Shown here: positions 36,374 to 44,886 of the stretch, one piece after another
How positions within the stretch are numbered: position 1 is the stretch's first letter
Layout of the letters: every line of letters starts with the position of its first letter
DNA from: an uncultured Pseudomonadales bacterium
Lineage (GTDB): Bacteria > Pseudomonadota > Gammaproteobacteria > Pseudomonadales > Pseudohongiellaceae
Direction: 5' to 3'
Assembly (NCBI GenBank): GCA_949372635.1
Contig: CASIAB010000002.1
Location: forward strand, 1-64,000
Length of the DNA: 64,000 bases
Notes under the pieces: generated by a model
What the model saw: the letters and a program-made list of their open reading frames with translations, nothing else
Database searches by the model: none
What the model was told of the DNA's origin: nothing
Position numbers and translations under genes: made by a program

Positions 36374-38164
36374 TCACTGAACCAAAAACCGCTGCACTCG
36401 CCTACCTTCCTGCTCCGCAACATAGACATTGCCCTTGCTATCCACGGCAATACCATGGGGAAGTTCAAATTGGCCAGGATATCTCCCGGGTCCCTCACCG
36501 AAGCGAGTGAGCCATTCCCCGCTCGATCTCTCGAGCACTTCAACGGCTACTGTATTTTGATTTAGCACATACAGAAATTCTTGCAACGGACCGGGGGAGA
36601 ATGCGAGTACTACTGCGTTACCTCTGTTGCCGCTCACTCGATCGCTGGCGTCTGAAAGAGAATTGAATGGCAGTGAGATGTTCCTCTGTAGATTCCCTAT
36701 CCTGTCGAAAACCTGTATGCGGTCGGCACGACGATCACAGACGTAGACTAGGCCGTCATTGGATATGCGCAGACAATGGGGCAATTCGATACGTTGATCA
36801 TTCCCATCTCGCTGCAGCGCCCATTGACGCAGAAAACTTCCGGATGAATCGAAAACGGCAATGCGGCTGTTGCCGCCTGGAAGTTCGCCATCGGCCACGA
36901 AAATCTCTCCCGTGCTCTCGTCTACATCTACGGCGGCAGGCAGAAAAAACTGCGCGCTATCAGAATTCCTCGGCTGACCATTACGGCTCTTGTCGCTGGA
37001 GTCGAAGACATTGTCTTCCCCAATCTGCATGAGCAGTTCTTGATTGGCAGACCACAATTGTATGTGTCCCGTTGCCGCAGGCACCAACCAAAGTGATCCA
37101 TCGGCATTAGCATGGCAGTCGTGCAATCTGTCGCCTATGAGCTTCGCATTCCCCCAGCCTTTAACGGTGTTTCCTTCGGCATCAAGCTGCACAATCGGCG
37201 GAGCCAGCAAGGCAGCGTCCAGGTTATCTTCTACTACATTCTGTCTGTTTAGCAGATACACCTCATCATTCCCGCCAATACACATACCGCCGAGACCACC
37301 GGTGAGCCAGCGCTGTCCAAGAGGCAGTTTGGGCCAGTTGCTGTCGAGTAGGAATCTAGGTGGGTACCAGTTGCTCTGACGGTATTCGATTCCACTTCCC
37401 TGTAACGCATTCGCGAAAGCATCCATACTTTCATCCACGCTTAGACCACCGGGTAAAGGATTTCCCTCATATTCCGTGTCATTTACCCTGCGCGCATAAG
37501 TCTGGTCATAGTGATAGGTGTACACGATGTCTGGATCGATCTGTCTTGTGCATGCTGCCGAGTCTGCTGGCGTCATACGTGCCGGCGGAATATTCAATGG
37601 CATGAACGCCACATCGATGTTGCCGAGTGTCTTAAGTTCATCCACGCATTCTGTGACTCCCGCAAACAGCAGACGCTTCCCGCCGATGGTCAACACATAG
37701 CCATTAGCGTCACCCTTGGGGTGCGCTGGCGCGCCCGCTGTCAGGTCGTAGGCATCTATTACTTCTACTAGCACTTCTATGTCGGCGCTTTTTACTCGCC
37801 GGCTGTCGCCGCTGCCCATGATCACCGCATCAGATAGTTGACTGGCGCTGTTTGCAGGACCTATGAGAATCGTCTCGGAGTCGCGCAGTCCATTGATCGC
37901 AGCTGTATCGAGATGATGGCTAGGATTGTCTGTTATCAGTATGAGGTCCGCTATCTGGTAGTTGCTCATGCTAATGGCGCTCCAGGGATCTACCTGGATT
38001 ACTATGCCCTGATATTGTAGCTGTACGCTCGAATGAACTAGCGGCGTAATTACAATGTCACCGACTTCAGCAGGAATCGCGTCGGCCTGAGCCTGGGCTG
38101 CTAGGCACCATAGTAGTGCCGCCAGGCACTCTCGATTAAGCTTGAGGCAGCAGCGCAGGTTCAT
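36374..38164 (-). CDS. Secreted fusion: degenerate metallo-beta-lactamase domain plus PAL-like NHL propeller
   Basis: The 596-residue precursor has a signal peptide (to about 28), an MBL-fold domain of the UlaG type (about 33-265) and an NHL beta-propeller (about 275-596). In the MBL part the HxHxDH metal motif is eroded to TDNPSHHLD (78-86) and the later GDT is GVT, so the metal site is probably lost. The propeller resembles the PAL lyase half of peptide-amidating enzyme: DVDESTGEIFVADG and NSRIAVFDSSGSF, then LPHCLRIS, YVCDRRADRIQVF and LPHGIAVD. Histidines H351, H463 and H570 occupy the places of the PAL zinc ligands, but the tyrosine of DGYxNSR is absent (DGELPGGNSR). It overlaps the PQQ dehydrogenase gene by four bases and is the last gene of the operon. 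Confidence 0.82.
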   Translation of the reverse strand: MNLRCCLKLNRECLAALLWCLAAQAQADAIPAEVGDIVITPLVHSSVQLQYQGIVIQVDPWSAISMSNYQIADLILITDNPSHHLDTAAINGLRDSETILIGPANSASQLSDAVIMGSGDSRRVKSADIEVLVEVIDAYDLTAGAPAHPKGDANGYVLTIGGKRLLFAGVTECVDELKTLGNIDVAFMPLNIPPARMTPADSAACTRQIDPDIVYTYHYDQTYARRVNDTEYEGNPLPGGLSVDESMDAFANALQGSGIEYRQSNWYPPRFLLDSNWPKLPLGQRWLTGGLGGMCIGGNDEVYLLNRQNVVEDNLDAALLAPPIVQLDAEGNTVKGWGNAKLIGDRLHDCHANADGSLWLVPAATGHIQLWSANQELLMQIGEDNVFDSSDKSRNGQPRNSDSAQFFLPAAVDVDESTGEIFVADGELPGGNSRIAVFDSSGSFLRQWALQRDGNDQRIELPHCLRISNDGLVYVCDRRADRIQVFDRIGNLQRNISLPFNSLSDASDRVSGNRGNAVVLAFSPGPLQEFLYVLNQNTVAVEVLERSSGEWLTRFGEGPGRYPGQFELPHGIAVDSKGNVYVAEQEGRRVQRFLVQ

Positions 38165-40362
38165 TGGTTGAGCTTAAATACGTAGAGCGCATTGTGACCC
38201 GTTGGACTAACCAACTCCGGCGCTAGAAAACTCCCAATGCGCCAGGGGCTGCCACCATCACGGCCGGCGGGAATGGCGACGTATTGCTCACCGTCAATGG
38301 CGAAGCTAACTGGAAACCCTTGAGCTGAGGTGGCCAGACGAGTGCGCCACAGCTCCTTTCCCGTTTCCACATCATAGGCATGCACATACCTGTCGTAATC
38401 GCCGATGAACACTAGCCCCCCCGCTGTGGTTAGCGCAGCTGTAAGAAATGGCGCGCGCTGTTCTATGCTCCAGCTCTCTTCCATAGAATCGACGTTAAGA
38501 GCAGACAGTTTTCCGAACTGACCCTCAGTGTTTGGCATCTCCATCCAGCGTCTGTCCCCCTGATTACCACCAGAGCCGACTTCAAAAGTCACTTCCCGTG
38601 GCGACATCTCCATACAGGACTGACTGAGGGGAATAACCAGATTTCGAGTGGGCGGATGATAACCCGTAGACTGCCAGTTATGACCACCTGCAGTTGAGGG
38701 ACACACACTAAGCCATTCGCTCACCTTCATATTGCGGATGTCTTCACGATAACGCACCTCTCCTGTTTCAAGATTTATATCGGAGAACACATTCTGGAAC
38801 ACGGTTTCTTTAAGACCCATGAATTCGCCCGTGCGCCGGTCCAGCTTCCACAAGATGCCACTCTTGCCTATAGTGAATAGATAAGGTTCGTCCACTATGT
38901 CGATCAGCACCTGCTCGAAGGCCTCATCCATATCCAATGATTCGCCGGGCACGTGTTGGCGATGCCACACGATACGTCCGTCCTTGGGGTCTATGGCCAA
39001 CGTAGAGTTCGAATACAGGGCGCTGTCATCGGTGGTGAGCCCACGGCTCGCCGCCATCCAGGGTTTCGCCTGAGCCACGCCAAAGAAAACCAGGCCGAGT
39101 TCTGGGTCCCAGCTACCGCTAATCCACACATCACCGCCGCCACGGAACTCTAAGGGCAGAGCTCCCCAGGTATCTCCTCCTGCTTCGCCGGGTTGCGCGA
39201 TGGTAAAGGTTTTCCACAATTCCTCACCCGTGTTGGCATCGTGGCCGGTGATGAAACAACTTTGTTCGAAAAAACGACCACAGCCGGTAATACCATTTAT
39301 CACTATACCGTTCGCGACGATTGGTCCGCTGGTATTGGAATAGCCCAGCGTTTCATCGGCAATCTCACTGTCCCATCTTACCGCGCCGGTGCGCGCATCG
39401 AGTGCCACCAGATGTGCATCGGTGGTCGCAACAAATATCATGTCTTCCCACATTGCCAGTGTACGTAACAGACCCCCGCTGCGGCCTCCTTCTGGAAATT
39501 GTCGACGATACTCCCAAAGCAGCGAGCCATCACGCCCGTCGAGCGCCTGAACGACGTTGCCGAAATTAGGAATGAAGATGATGCCGTCGCGGACCAGTGG
39601 TGCCGGTTGGCTGCGCCCTGCTTCCATACCCCACACCCAGGCCAAGCTGAGTGAGCTCACATTTTTGGTGGTGATCTGATCCAGCGGGGTGTAGCCCTGA
39701 CTTTGAGGACTGCGTCGCCAGTATGTCCAATCTGCCGGTTCCGGATCGGCCAGTTCTTCGCTGCTAACATTTCGAAATTTATCGATGGCGCTATTATTAA
39801 TGCCTGTGTAACTGCGGCTAAGCGCCCTGTCACTGGAGTAGACGGTGGCGATCTCAGGCACCGCATTCCGGGTGCGAGGTGAAGGCACGGTGCCAGCACG
39901 CCCCGGCACTGGTGTGCGTTGTACACCGTTAGCTACTGCGCTCACGTCGCCATTGAGAAACACAACTGAATTGGCTACCGTTAAGGTGACTATGCTGCTA
40001 GCTGGAATAGCATTGGCGCTGAGTATGAAAGCAGAGACATCCTGATATTGCGACTCGCTGAGGGAACCAGGTGCCTGGGGAGGCATGCTCCGTCGCAGCA
40101 TATCCAGAAATTCTTGCATGCCACGATTAGACCAGTTATTACGAAAACTATTATCGGCGAGATTGGGCGCCTCGAAAGAACCCGACAGATCCGCAAGGTG
40201 ACAGGCCGCACAGTTTTGTTGGTAGAGCAATTCGCCACGCTCGGCTTGACCTTCTTCGTAGTTGGCTTGTTGTAATTGCTGCGCGAGAGTCGATCCTGAT
40301 GCTAGCAGAAAGGTAAGCGCCAGCAGCTGTGGCATCGTGTTCATAGCGCCCTGTTCTATCAT
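38161..40362 (-). CDS. PQQ-dependent dehydrogenase with N-terminal cytochrome c
   Basis: The 733-residue precursor has a signal peptide (NTMPQLLALTFLLASGSTLAQ), a class I cytochrome c domain (CAACH at 51-55, likely Met ligand M93 in RRSMPP) and an eight-bladed PQQ propeller with repeated W-motifs such as DGRDGSLLWEYRR, LDARTGAVRWDSE and DVETGKELWRTRL. It should oxidise an alcohol or aldehyde in the periplasm and pass electrons to its own heme. Cytochrome at the N-terminus is less usual than at the C-terminus. Two starts are possible (40362 after AGAGG; 40344). It sits 21 bases after the copper monooxygenase gene and overlaps the MBL–NHL gene. Confidence 0.9.
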   Translation of the reverse strand: MIEQGAMNTMPQLLALTFLLASGSTLAQQLQQANYEEGQAERGELLYQQNCAACHLADLSGSFEAPNLADNSFRNNWSNRGMQEFLDMLRRSMPPQAPGSLSESQYQDVSAFILSANAIPASSIVTLTVANSVVFLNGDVSAVANGVQRTPVPGRAGTVPSPRTRNAVPEIATVYSSDRALSRSYTGINNSAIDKFRNVSSEELADPEPADWTYWRRSPQSQGYTPLDQITTKNVSSLSLAWVWGMEAGRSQPAPLVRDGIIFIPNFGNVVQALDGRDGSLLWEYRRQFPEGGRSGGLLRTLAMWEDMIFVATTDAHLVALDARTGAVRWDSEIADETLGYSNTSGPIVANGIVINGITGCGRFFEQSCFITGHDANTGEELWKTFTIAQPGEAGGDTWGALPLEFRGGGDVWISGSWDPELGLVFFGVAQAKPWMAASRGLTTDDSALYSNSTLAIDPKDGRIVWHRQHVPGESLDMDEAFEQVLIDIVDEPYLFTIGKSGILWKLDRRTGEFMGLKETVFQNVFSDINLETGEVRYREDIRNMKVSEWLSVCPSTAGGHNWQSTGYHPPTRNLVIPLSQSCMEMSPREVTFEVGSGGNQGDRRWMEMPNTEGQFGKLSALNVDSMEESWSIEQRAPFLTAALTTAGGLVFIGDYDRYVHAYDVETGKELWRTRLATSAQGFPVSFAIDGEQYVAIPAGRDGGSPWRIGSFLAPELVSPTGHNALYVFKLNQ

Positions 40363-40383
40363 TCTCTAGTGCCTCTTTGTTAT

Positions 40384-41712
40384 CTACTGACTCACCCGCA
40401 AAGTTTCCTGACTAGCACGCCGCTCGGCGATGGCACTGCCGTATTGTTCTTCGTTTATATAGGTCATGCCCAGCCAAGCGTGGTTCATCTCATCCACACC
40501 ACGCCTGCCGAACACCACCCATTGCTCTGGGTCTGGGTTGATCGGATTGTTGGCGGTGTTATCGAATACCGAGGAGAACTGCAACACCGTTCCCTTGGGC
40601 AAGATAGGCTGGGACTCATCGGCGTAGATATAGGATATCTGCCAATTGTGGTTGTACCTATCTACCTGACTCAAGACTTCTTTGCGGCCATCAGGATAGA
40701 TCGCCTCCATCGTCATGACCCTGCCACGCATATGCATATGCGGCCGATAACTGTGAATGATGGCAGGAGAATCCAGCACGTGGGTGCCCTGCAATACCTG
40801 ATAGCCGTGTGGTGGAATGACAATGTCCTGGCCTCTTGCCATGCCGTTCAGACCATCGACGCGAAACATCGCCTCGCCTGTAGTCTCCAATTCCGGTCTT
40901 TCACCGTCCGGGTAAAACCACAGACCTACCTCGACGACGTCACCCGACCCTTCAGCTCCTACGGGGAAATAATGCAGATTCCAGGCGATGTGACCATCGG
41001 TAGGCACACGCATTCCGGTTCCCTCGGGATAGACCTCCCAGGATTTTCCAACACCATAACGCGCCAGAGCTACCGAGCGGCGACCGTCCTCTTCAGGGTT
41101 CTCCGGTACCAGCACAGCATGACCGTGGTGCACTACTTTCTTGCCAAGTGGAAAGGAGGGTTTGAATTCTGCTGCACGCAACCAACGCTCCTTATCCAAG
41201 CCCTTGAAAGGCATATTTGGCGTCCACCATTGGTCCTGACCGTTGGCGATTACATCATAGGGCGCAGACCGAATAATCAGATCTGGCGGGCCCATTTGCT
41301 TTTCCAACTGCCAAGCTGCGCCGCTGGCTATTTTCAGCGGAGCAGGCAAGTCTGCTCTATCACCTTCCGGTGCACCGGCATCTGCCCAAACACTAAGTGT
41401 AGTTATTTCCTGTTCGGAGAGTGACATATCGTTCTTAAATTCTTGTATGCCTACGTTCGGGTCCAAATGCCACGGCGGCATGATGCGCTTCGTGGTGCGA
41501 TCCTTAATAAGCAGAGCAAAGGGCCGCACCTGCTCGTAAGTCAGAAGCGGCATAGGACCGATGCCTTCGGGATTATGGCAAGACGCACATTTGTCCTGAA
41601 GTATCGGCGCAACATCACGGGAATAAGTCGGCGCTTCTTGTGAAAAGACCGTGTTCGCTGCAGCGAAAGCCATAACACTGGCAAGTATTTTCCATCGATG
41701 AATAATTTTCAT
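40384..41712 (-). CDS. Secreted cytochrome c / copper type II (PHM-like) monooxygenase fusion
   Basis: The 442-residue precursor has a signal peptide (to about residue 24), a cytochrome c domain with CASCH (C42, C45, H46) and IMPPWH (M78), then a domain like the peptidylglycine alpha-hydroxylating monooxygenase. Candidate CuH ligands are H195/H196 in VVHHGHAV and H247 in NLHYFPVG; candidate CuM ligands are H325 and H327 in HMHMRG and M416 in WLGMTY. PHM enzymes hydroxylate a C-H next to nitrogen using O2 and two electrons, normally from ascorbate; here the fused heme could supply them. It is second in a four-gene operon that also encodes a PAL-like propeller. The substrate is unknown. Confidence 0.85.
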   Translation of the reverse strand: MKIIHRWKILASVMAFAAANTVFSQEAPTYSRDVAPILQDKCASCHNPEGIGPMPLLTYEQVRPFALLIKDRTTKRIMPPWHLDPNVGIQEFKNDMSLSEQEITTLSVWADAGAPEGDRADLPAPLKIASGAAWQLEKQMGPPDLIIRSAPYDVIANGQDQWWTPNMPFKGLDKERWLRAAEFKPSFPLGKKVVHHGHAVLVPENPEEDGRRSVALARYGVGKSWEVYPEGTGMRVPTDGHIAWNLHYFPVGAEGSGDVVEVGLWFYPDGERPELETTGEAMFRVDGLNGMARGQDIVIPPHGYQVLQGTHVLDSPAIIHSYRPHMHMRGRVMTMEAIYPDGRKEVLSQVDRYNHNWQISYIYADESQPILPKGTVLQFSSVFDNTANNPINPDPEQWVVFGRRGVDEMNHAWLGMTYINEEQYGSAIAERRASQETLRVSQ

Positions 41713-41733
41713 AGTGTTGGAGCCCTCGGCTCT

Positions 41734-42576
41734 TCAGTCATCTACTTGTATTGAGAAATAGGCATTGGTATGGCAGCAATAGAATTCAAATGCTGCAACA
41801 TCATCGATCGTTTGCATTCTAATCACATACTCACCCGCCTCACTTATCTGCAACTGTGTTGACGTACTTGAGCCGCTCTCAGTCACATACTCTTTGTTAG
41901 AAAATTCTACGGTTCCCGGTCCGCTATGATGAGACCAACCCACCCAGACTTCTTCATCCGCGTGCCCAATGTGCGCGCTCAATGTGATGGGCTCATTCAC
42001 CTTCGCCTGAATGAGTTGGGGGAATTGAATGCCAGCTCGGCCCCGAATAGCTTGTGGAGAACCCTCAAGCCTTACCAGCGGCGCGACGTCACCACGCCCA
42101 TTCGAACTCGGCTCGTCCAACACATACGGCGCGGTCACCTTGCCGGGCACTTTTAGTTCCTGACGATTGCTATTCAGATACCAGGTGATTCTGTTTCCCG
42201 AGTCGAAACCTACTGGCACATTAATACTGAAGGCACAGAAGACATGGCGGTACCGAGGCGGCAAAGGATCGAAATGTGTGGGCAACATAACGCCACTCAG
42301 ATCCAACCCGGGATAATCAGTCTCGAGGTAATTGCTCTCGCCCAAGGGGACGTTAAGGGCTTCCTGCGAATTCATATTGAAAAAGCCAAAGCAGATAGTG
42401 CTGCTGCCATCCTCGTTAGGAAACCAGCCATCGAAAAGTGGAATGACCGGTTGCCCCTTAGAGCGAATAACTTCGGCAGACCAGATTTGATTAGATAAAT
42501 CTATCTGCTGACCGAGCGCTCCCATGCTCAGCAGCAGAGCACAAAACGTAGTGGAGATTACGGGTCGTCTAGACAT
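41734..42576 (-). CDS. Secreted protein of unknown function, first in the PHM-like operon
   Basis: The 280-residue precursor has a signal peptide (TTFCALLLSMGALGQ) and no family I recognise. The mature part looks all-beta: DGWFPNEDGSSTICFGFFNMN, LPPRYRHVFCAFSINVPVGF, then a second half from about 195 with an Ig-like pattern (NEPITLSAHIGHADEEVWVGWSHHSGPGTVEF) and ISEAGEYVIRMQTIDDVAAFEFYCCHTNAYF. It has an unusual CCH near the end. It is 21 bases ahead of the cytochrome–monooxygenase gene, so it probably works with it, perhaps as a binding or accessory subunit; that is inference. Confidence 0.75.
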   Translation of the reverse strand: MSRRPVISTTFCALLLSMGALGQQIDLSNQIWSAEVIRSKGQPVIPLFDGWFPNEDGSSTICFGFFNMNSQEALNVPLGESNYLETDYPGLDLSGVMLPTHFDPLPPRYRHVFCAFSINVPVGFDSGNRITWYLNSNRQELKVPGKVTAPYVLDEPSSNGRGDVAPLVRLEGSPQAIRGRAGIQFPQLIQAKVNEPITLSAHIGHADEEVWVGWSHHSGPGTVEFSNKEYVTESGSSTSTQLQISEAGEYVIRMQTIDDVAAFEFYCCHTNAYFSIQVDD

Positions 42577-42701
42577 AATGAGCAGAGCTATCCTTTGTCT
42601 TTTTTATTATTGAACACTCTTAACTAGCTAGGAGCATATCGAAAATCATCCGCCTTGTCGCGGGCTATGCTAGACTCTTCAAAAATATTCGGGTGCCTAT
42701 A
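42577..42701. promoter_or_regulatory. Shared divergent promoter region of two PQQ gene units
   Basis: 125 bases separate the divergent starts of the PHM-like operon (minus) and the second PQQ dehydrogenase (plus). A single regulator could control both. No clear operator palindrome or strong -35/-10 pair was identified by eye. Confidence 0.4.
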
Positions 42702-44765
42702 ATGAGCCTAAACCGCCGCATTCCTTCTTTTTTATCCCACTTACTTACTCTTGGGATAGGTCTCTTTTTATCCCCCGGCGTTTTCGCCCAGCAAGGCGCC
42801 CCCGCAGGCGAATGGCCTAGTTACGGCGGTGATCTCGGCCACACGCGCTATGCACCGCTGGAGCAGATAAACGCAAAAAATTTCGATCAACTTGAAGTAG
42901 CATGGCGATTCAAGACCGATAATCTGGGGCCGTCACCTGAATACCGCTTCCAGTCAACTCCCCTAATGGTGGACGGTAAGCTATTCAGCACGGCGGGGTC
43001 GCGGCGCTCGGTAGTTGCCCTGGATGCGGCAACAGGCGAGCTGCTATGGATGTTTCGCTTTGAGGAAGGGGTGCGCGGGGAAAACGCACCGCGTCAACTT
43101 TCCGGCCGCGGCCTGGCCTATTGGCATGACAGCAGCGATTCCAGAATATTGTATGTCACCCCCGGCTACAGATTGATCGCCTTGGACGCAGACACTGGAC
43201 TGCCGGTCCCCGATTTTGGAATTGATGGTGTCGTTGATCTCAAGCAGAACCTCGATCAGGACATTGATCTGGATACTGCCGATATAGGCCTGCACTCAAC
43301 GCCCATCATCGCCAAAGATGTAGTCATTGTTGGGGCCGCCCATCGCACCGGAGGCAACCCACGCAGCCGTGAAAACGTCAAAGGCTTCGTGCGCGGATTC
43401 AATGTGCGTACCGGAGAGAGGCTTTGGGTATTTCATACCATTCCTCAGCGAGGAGAATACGGTTTTGAGTCATGGGAAGGGGACTCTGCTAGCTATACTG
43501 GCAATACCGGTGTGTGGGCGCAGATTTCCGTAGACCCTGACCTCGAGACAGTTTACTTGCCGGTGGAAGCCGCCACCGGCGATTACTACGGCGCCTACCG
43601 GCCGGGAAATAATCTTTTCGCTGAATCACTAGTCGCTGTCGATTTATACACCGGGGAACGCAAGTGGCATTATCAGTTAGTGCACCACGGCATCTGGGAT
43701 CAGGACATTTCAAGTGCTCCGATACTTGCTGATGTGATGATCGCCGGCCAAATAAGGAAAATAGTGGCTCAGCCCACCAAGCAGGCTTTTCTCTACGTGT
43801 TTGACCGCATTACCGGCGAACCCATCTGGCCGATAGAGGAACGATCGGTAGAGATTGGCGACGTGCCTGGCGAATGGTACTCCCCCACTCAACCCTTCCC
43901 TACCCAGCCTCCAGCCTATGATCGACAAGGCGTCACTACTGACGACCTGATTGATTTTACGCCGCAGCTGCGCGCTAAGGGATTGGAGCTCGCCAGTTGG
44001 TACAACCTAGGACCACTATTTACACCTCCCGCTGTGGGAGACATCAACGGTGCGCTGGGCATATTAATGGCGCCAGCCACCGCAGGTGGTACCAATTGGC
44101 CGGGGGGCTCGCTTGACCCGGAGACTGGCATACTCTACGTATCCAGCAACAGCTCATTAGGCGCCCTCAGTCTGGTACCACCCTATCCGGGCCAGTCAGA
44201 TATGGCTTATATACAGGGCAATCCCGTTACTGGGCCGCGCACCTCCGGTGGCGCCGGCTCATCTGTCGGTGGTGGCAGAATAGAATTTGAGGCGCAACAG
44301 CGACACGTACCAGTCTCCACTCGGGGCACTCCGCCTCGAGGGATATTGGTCGATCGCCTGCCCTTACAGAAGCCTCCCTATGGAAAAATAAGTGCGCTAG
44401 ATCTGCGCGATGGCACCCTCGCCTGGCAAATTGCCCACGGTCAAACACCTGACAGGGTCGCTAATCACCCGGCCCTAGCCTCTCTCGATATTCCGCGCAC
44501 AGGACAAAGTGCCTCTGTTGGCACCCTCGTCACTAAAACCTTGCTAATCGCAGGTGAAGCAGAAATGACAACGGGCGCTGAAGGCGAGCGTCGGGCAATG
44601 CTTAGAGCATATAACAAAGTTAATGGCGAGGAAGTCGGCGCCTTGAAATTACCAGCACCGCAGACCGGCTCTCCAATGACCTACATGCTCGATGGCGAGC
44701 AATACTTGGTATTGGCTGTGAGTGGCTCCGGCTATTCTGGTGAACTAATTGCATTTAAACTGTAG
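42702..44765 (+). CDS. Secreted PQQ-dependent dehydrogenase without cytochrome domain
   Basis: The 687-residue precursor has a signal peptide (FLSHLLTLGIGLFLSPGVFAQ) and one PQQ propeller of the quinoprotein glucose/alcohol dehydrogenase type. Examples of blade and site motifs are WPSYGGDLGHTRYAPLEQIN, DAATGELLWMFRFEEG, VHHGIWDQDISSAPIL, GTNWPGGSLDPETGILYVSS and YGKISALDLRDGTLAWQIAHG. No heme motif is present, so electrons must leave through another carrier. The start at ATG 42702 is preferred over GTG 42693. It is divergent from the operon that includes another PQQ enzyme. Confidence 0.92.
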   Translation: MSLNRRIPSFLSHLLTLGIGLFLSPGVFAQQGAPAGEWPSYGGDLGHTRYAPLEQINAKNFDQLEVAWRFKTDNLGPSPEYRFQSTPLMVDGKLFSTAGSRRSVVALDAATGELLWMFRFEEGVRGENAPRQLSGRGLAYWHDSSDSRILYVTPGYRLIALDADTGLPVPDFGIDGVVDLKQNLDQDIDLDTADIGLHSTPIIAKDVVIVGAAHRTGGNPRSRENVKGFVRGFNVRTGERLWVFHTIPQRGEYGFESWEGDSASYTGNTGVWAQISVDPDLETVYLPVEAATGDYYGAYRPGNNLFAESLVAVDLYTGERKWHYQLVHHGIWDQDISSAPILADVMIAGQIRKIVAQPTKQAFLYVFDRITGEPIWPIEERSVEIGDVPGEWYSPTQPFPTQPPAYDRQGVTTDDLIDFTPQLRAKGLELASWYNLGPLFTPPAVGDINGALGILMAPATAGGTNWPGGSLDPETGILYVSSNSSLGALSLVPPYPGQSDMAYIQGNPVTGPRTSGGAGSSVGGGRIEFEAQQRHVPVSTRGTPPRGILVDRLPLQKPPYGKISALDLRDGTLAWQIAHGQTPDRVANHPALASLDIPRTGQSASVGTLVTKTLLIAGEAEMTTGAEGERRAMLRAYNKVNGEEVGALKLPAPQTGSPMTYMLDGEQYLVLAVSGSGYSGELIAFKL

Positions 44766-44810
44766 AGAACACGATAAAAGACCACGATTGAATAAGTTTG
44801 GGTGAGTTAG

Positions 44811-44844
44811 CAAAACGGGGTCTGTCCCCGATTTATGTTTTGCT
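44811..44844 (+). repeat. GGGGTC hairpin repeat downstream of PQQ dehydrogenase
   Basis: GCAAAAC-GGGGTCTGTCCCC-GATTTAT-GTTTTGC forms a two-part hairpin of the small palindromic type seen elsewhere in the accessory region. It could end the PQQ dehydrogenase transcript. Confidence 0.5.
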
Positions 44845-44886
44845 TTAGTATGAATTGCTATCTCCTCACAATATGGCGGAACGACA

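Noticed and set aside
40369..41424. Long plus-strand frame of 351 codons opposite the copper monooxygenase gene
   Set aside because: It is a shadow of the real gene; it has no family pattern, while the minus frame has signal peptide, heme motif and copper ligands.
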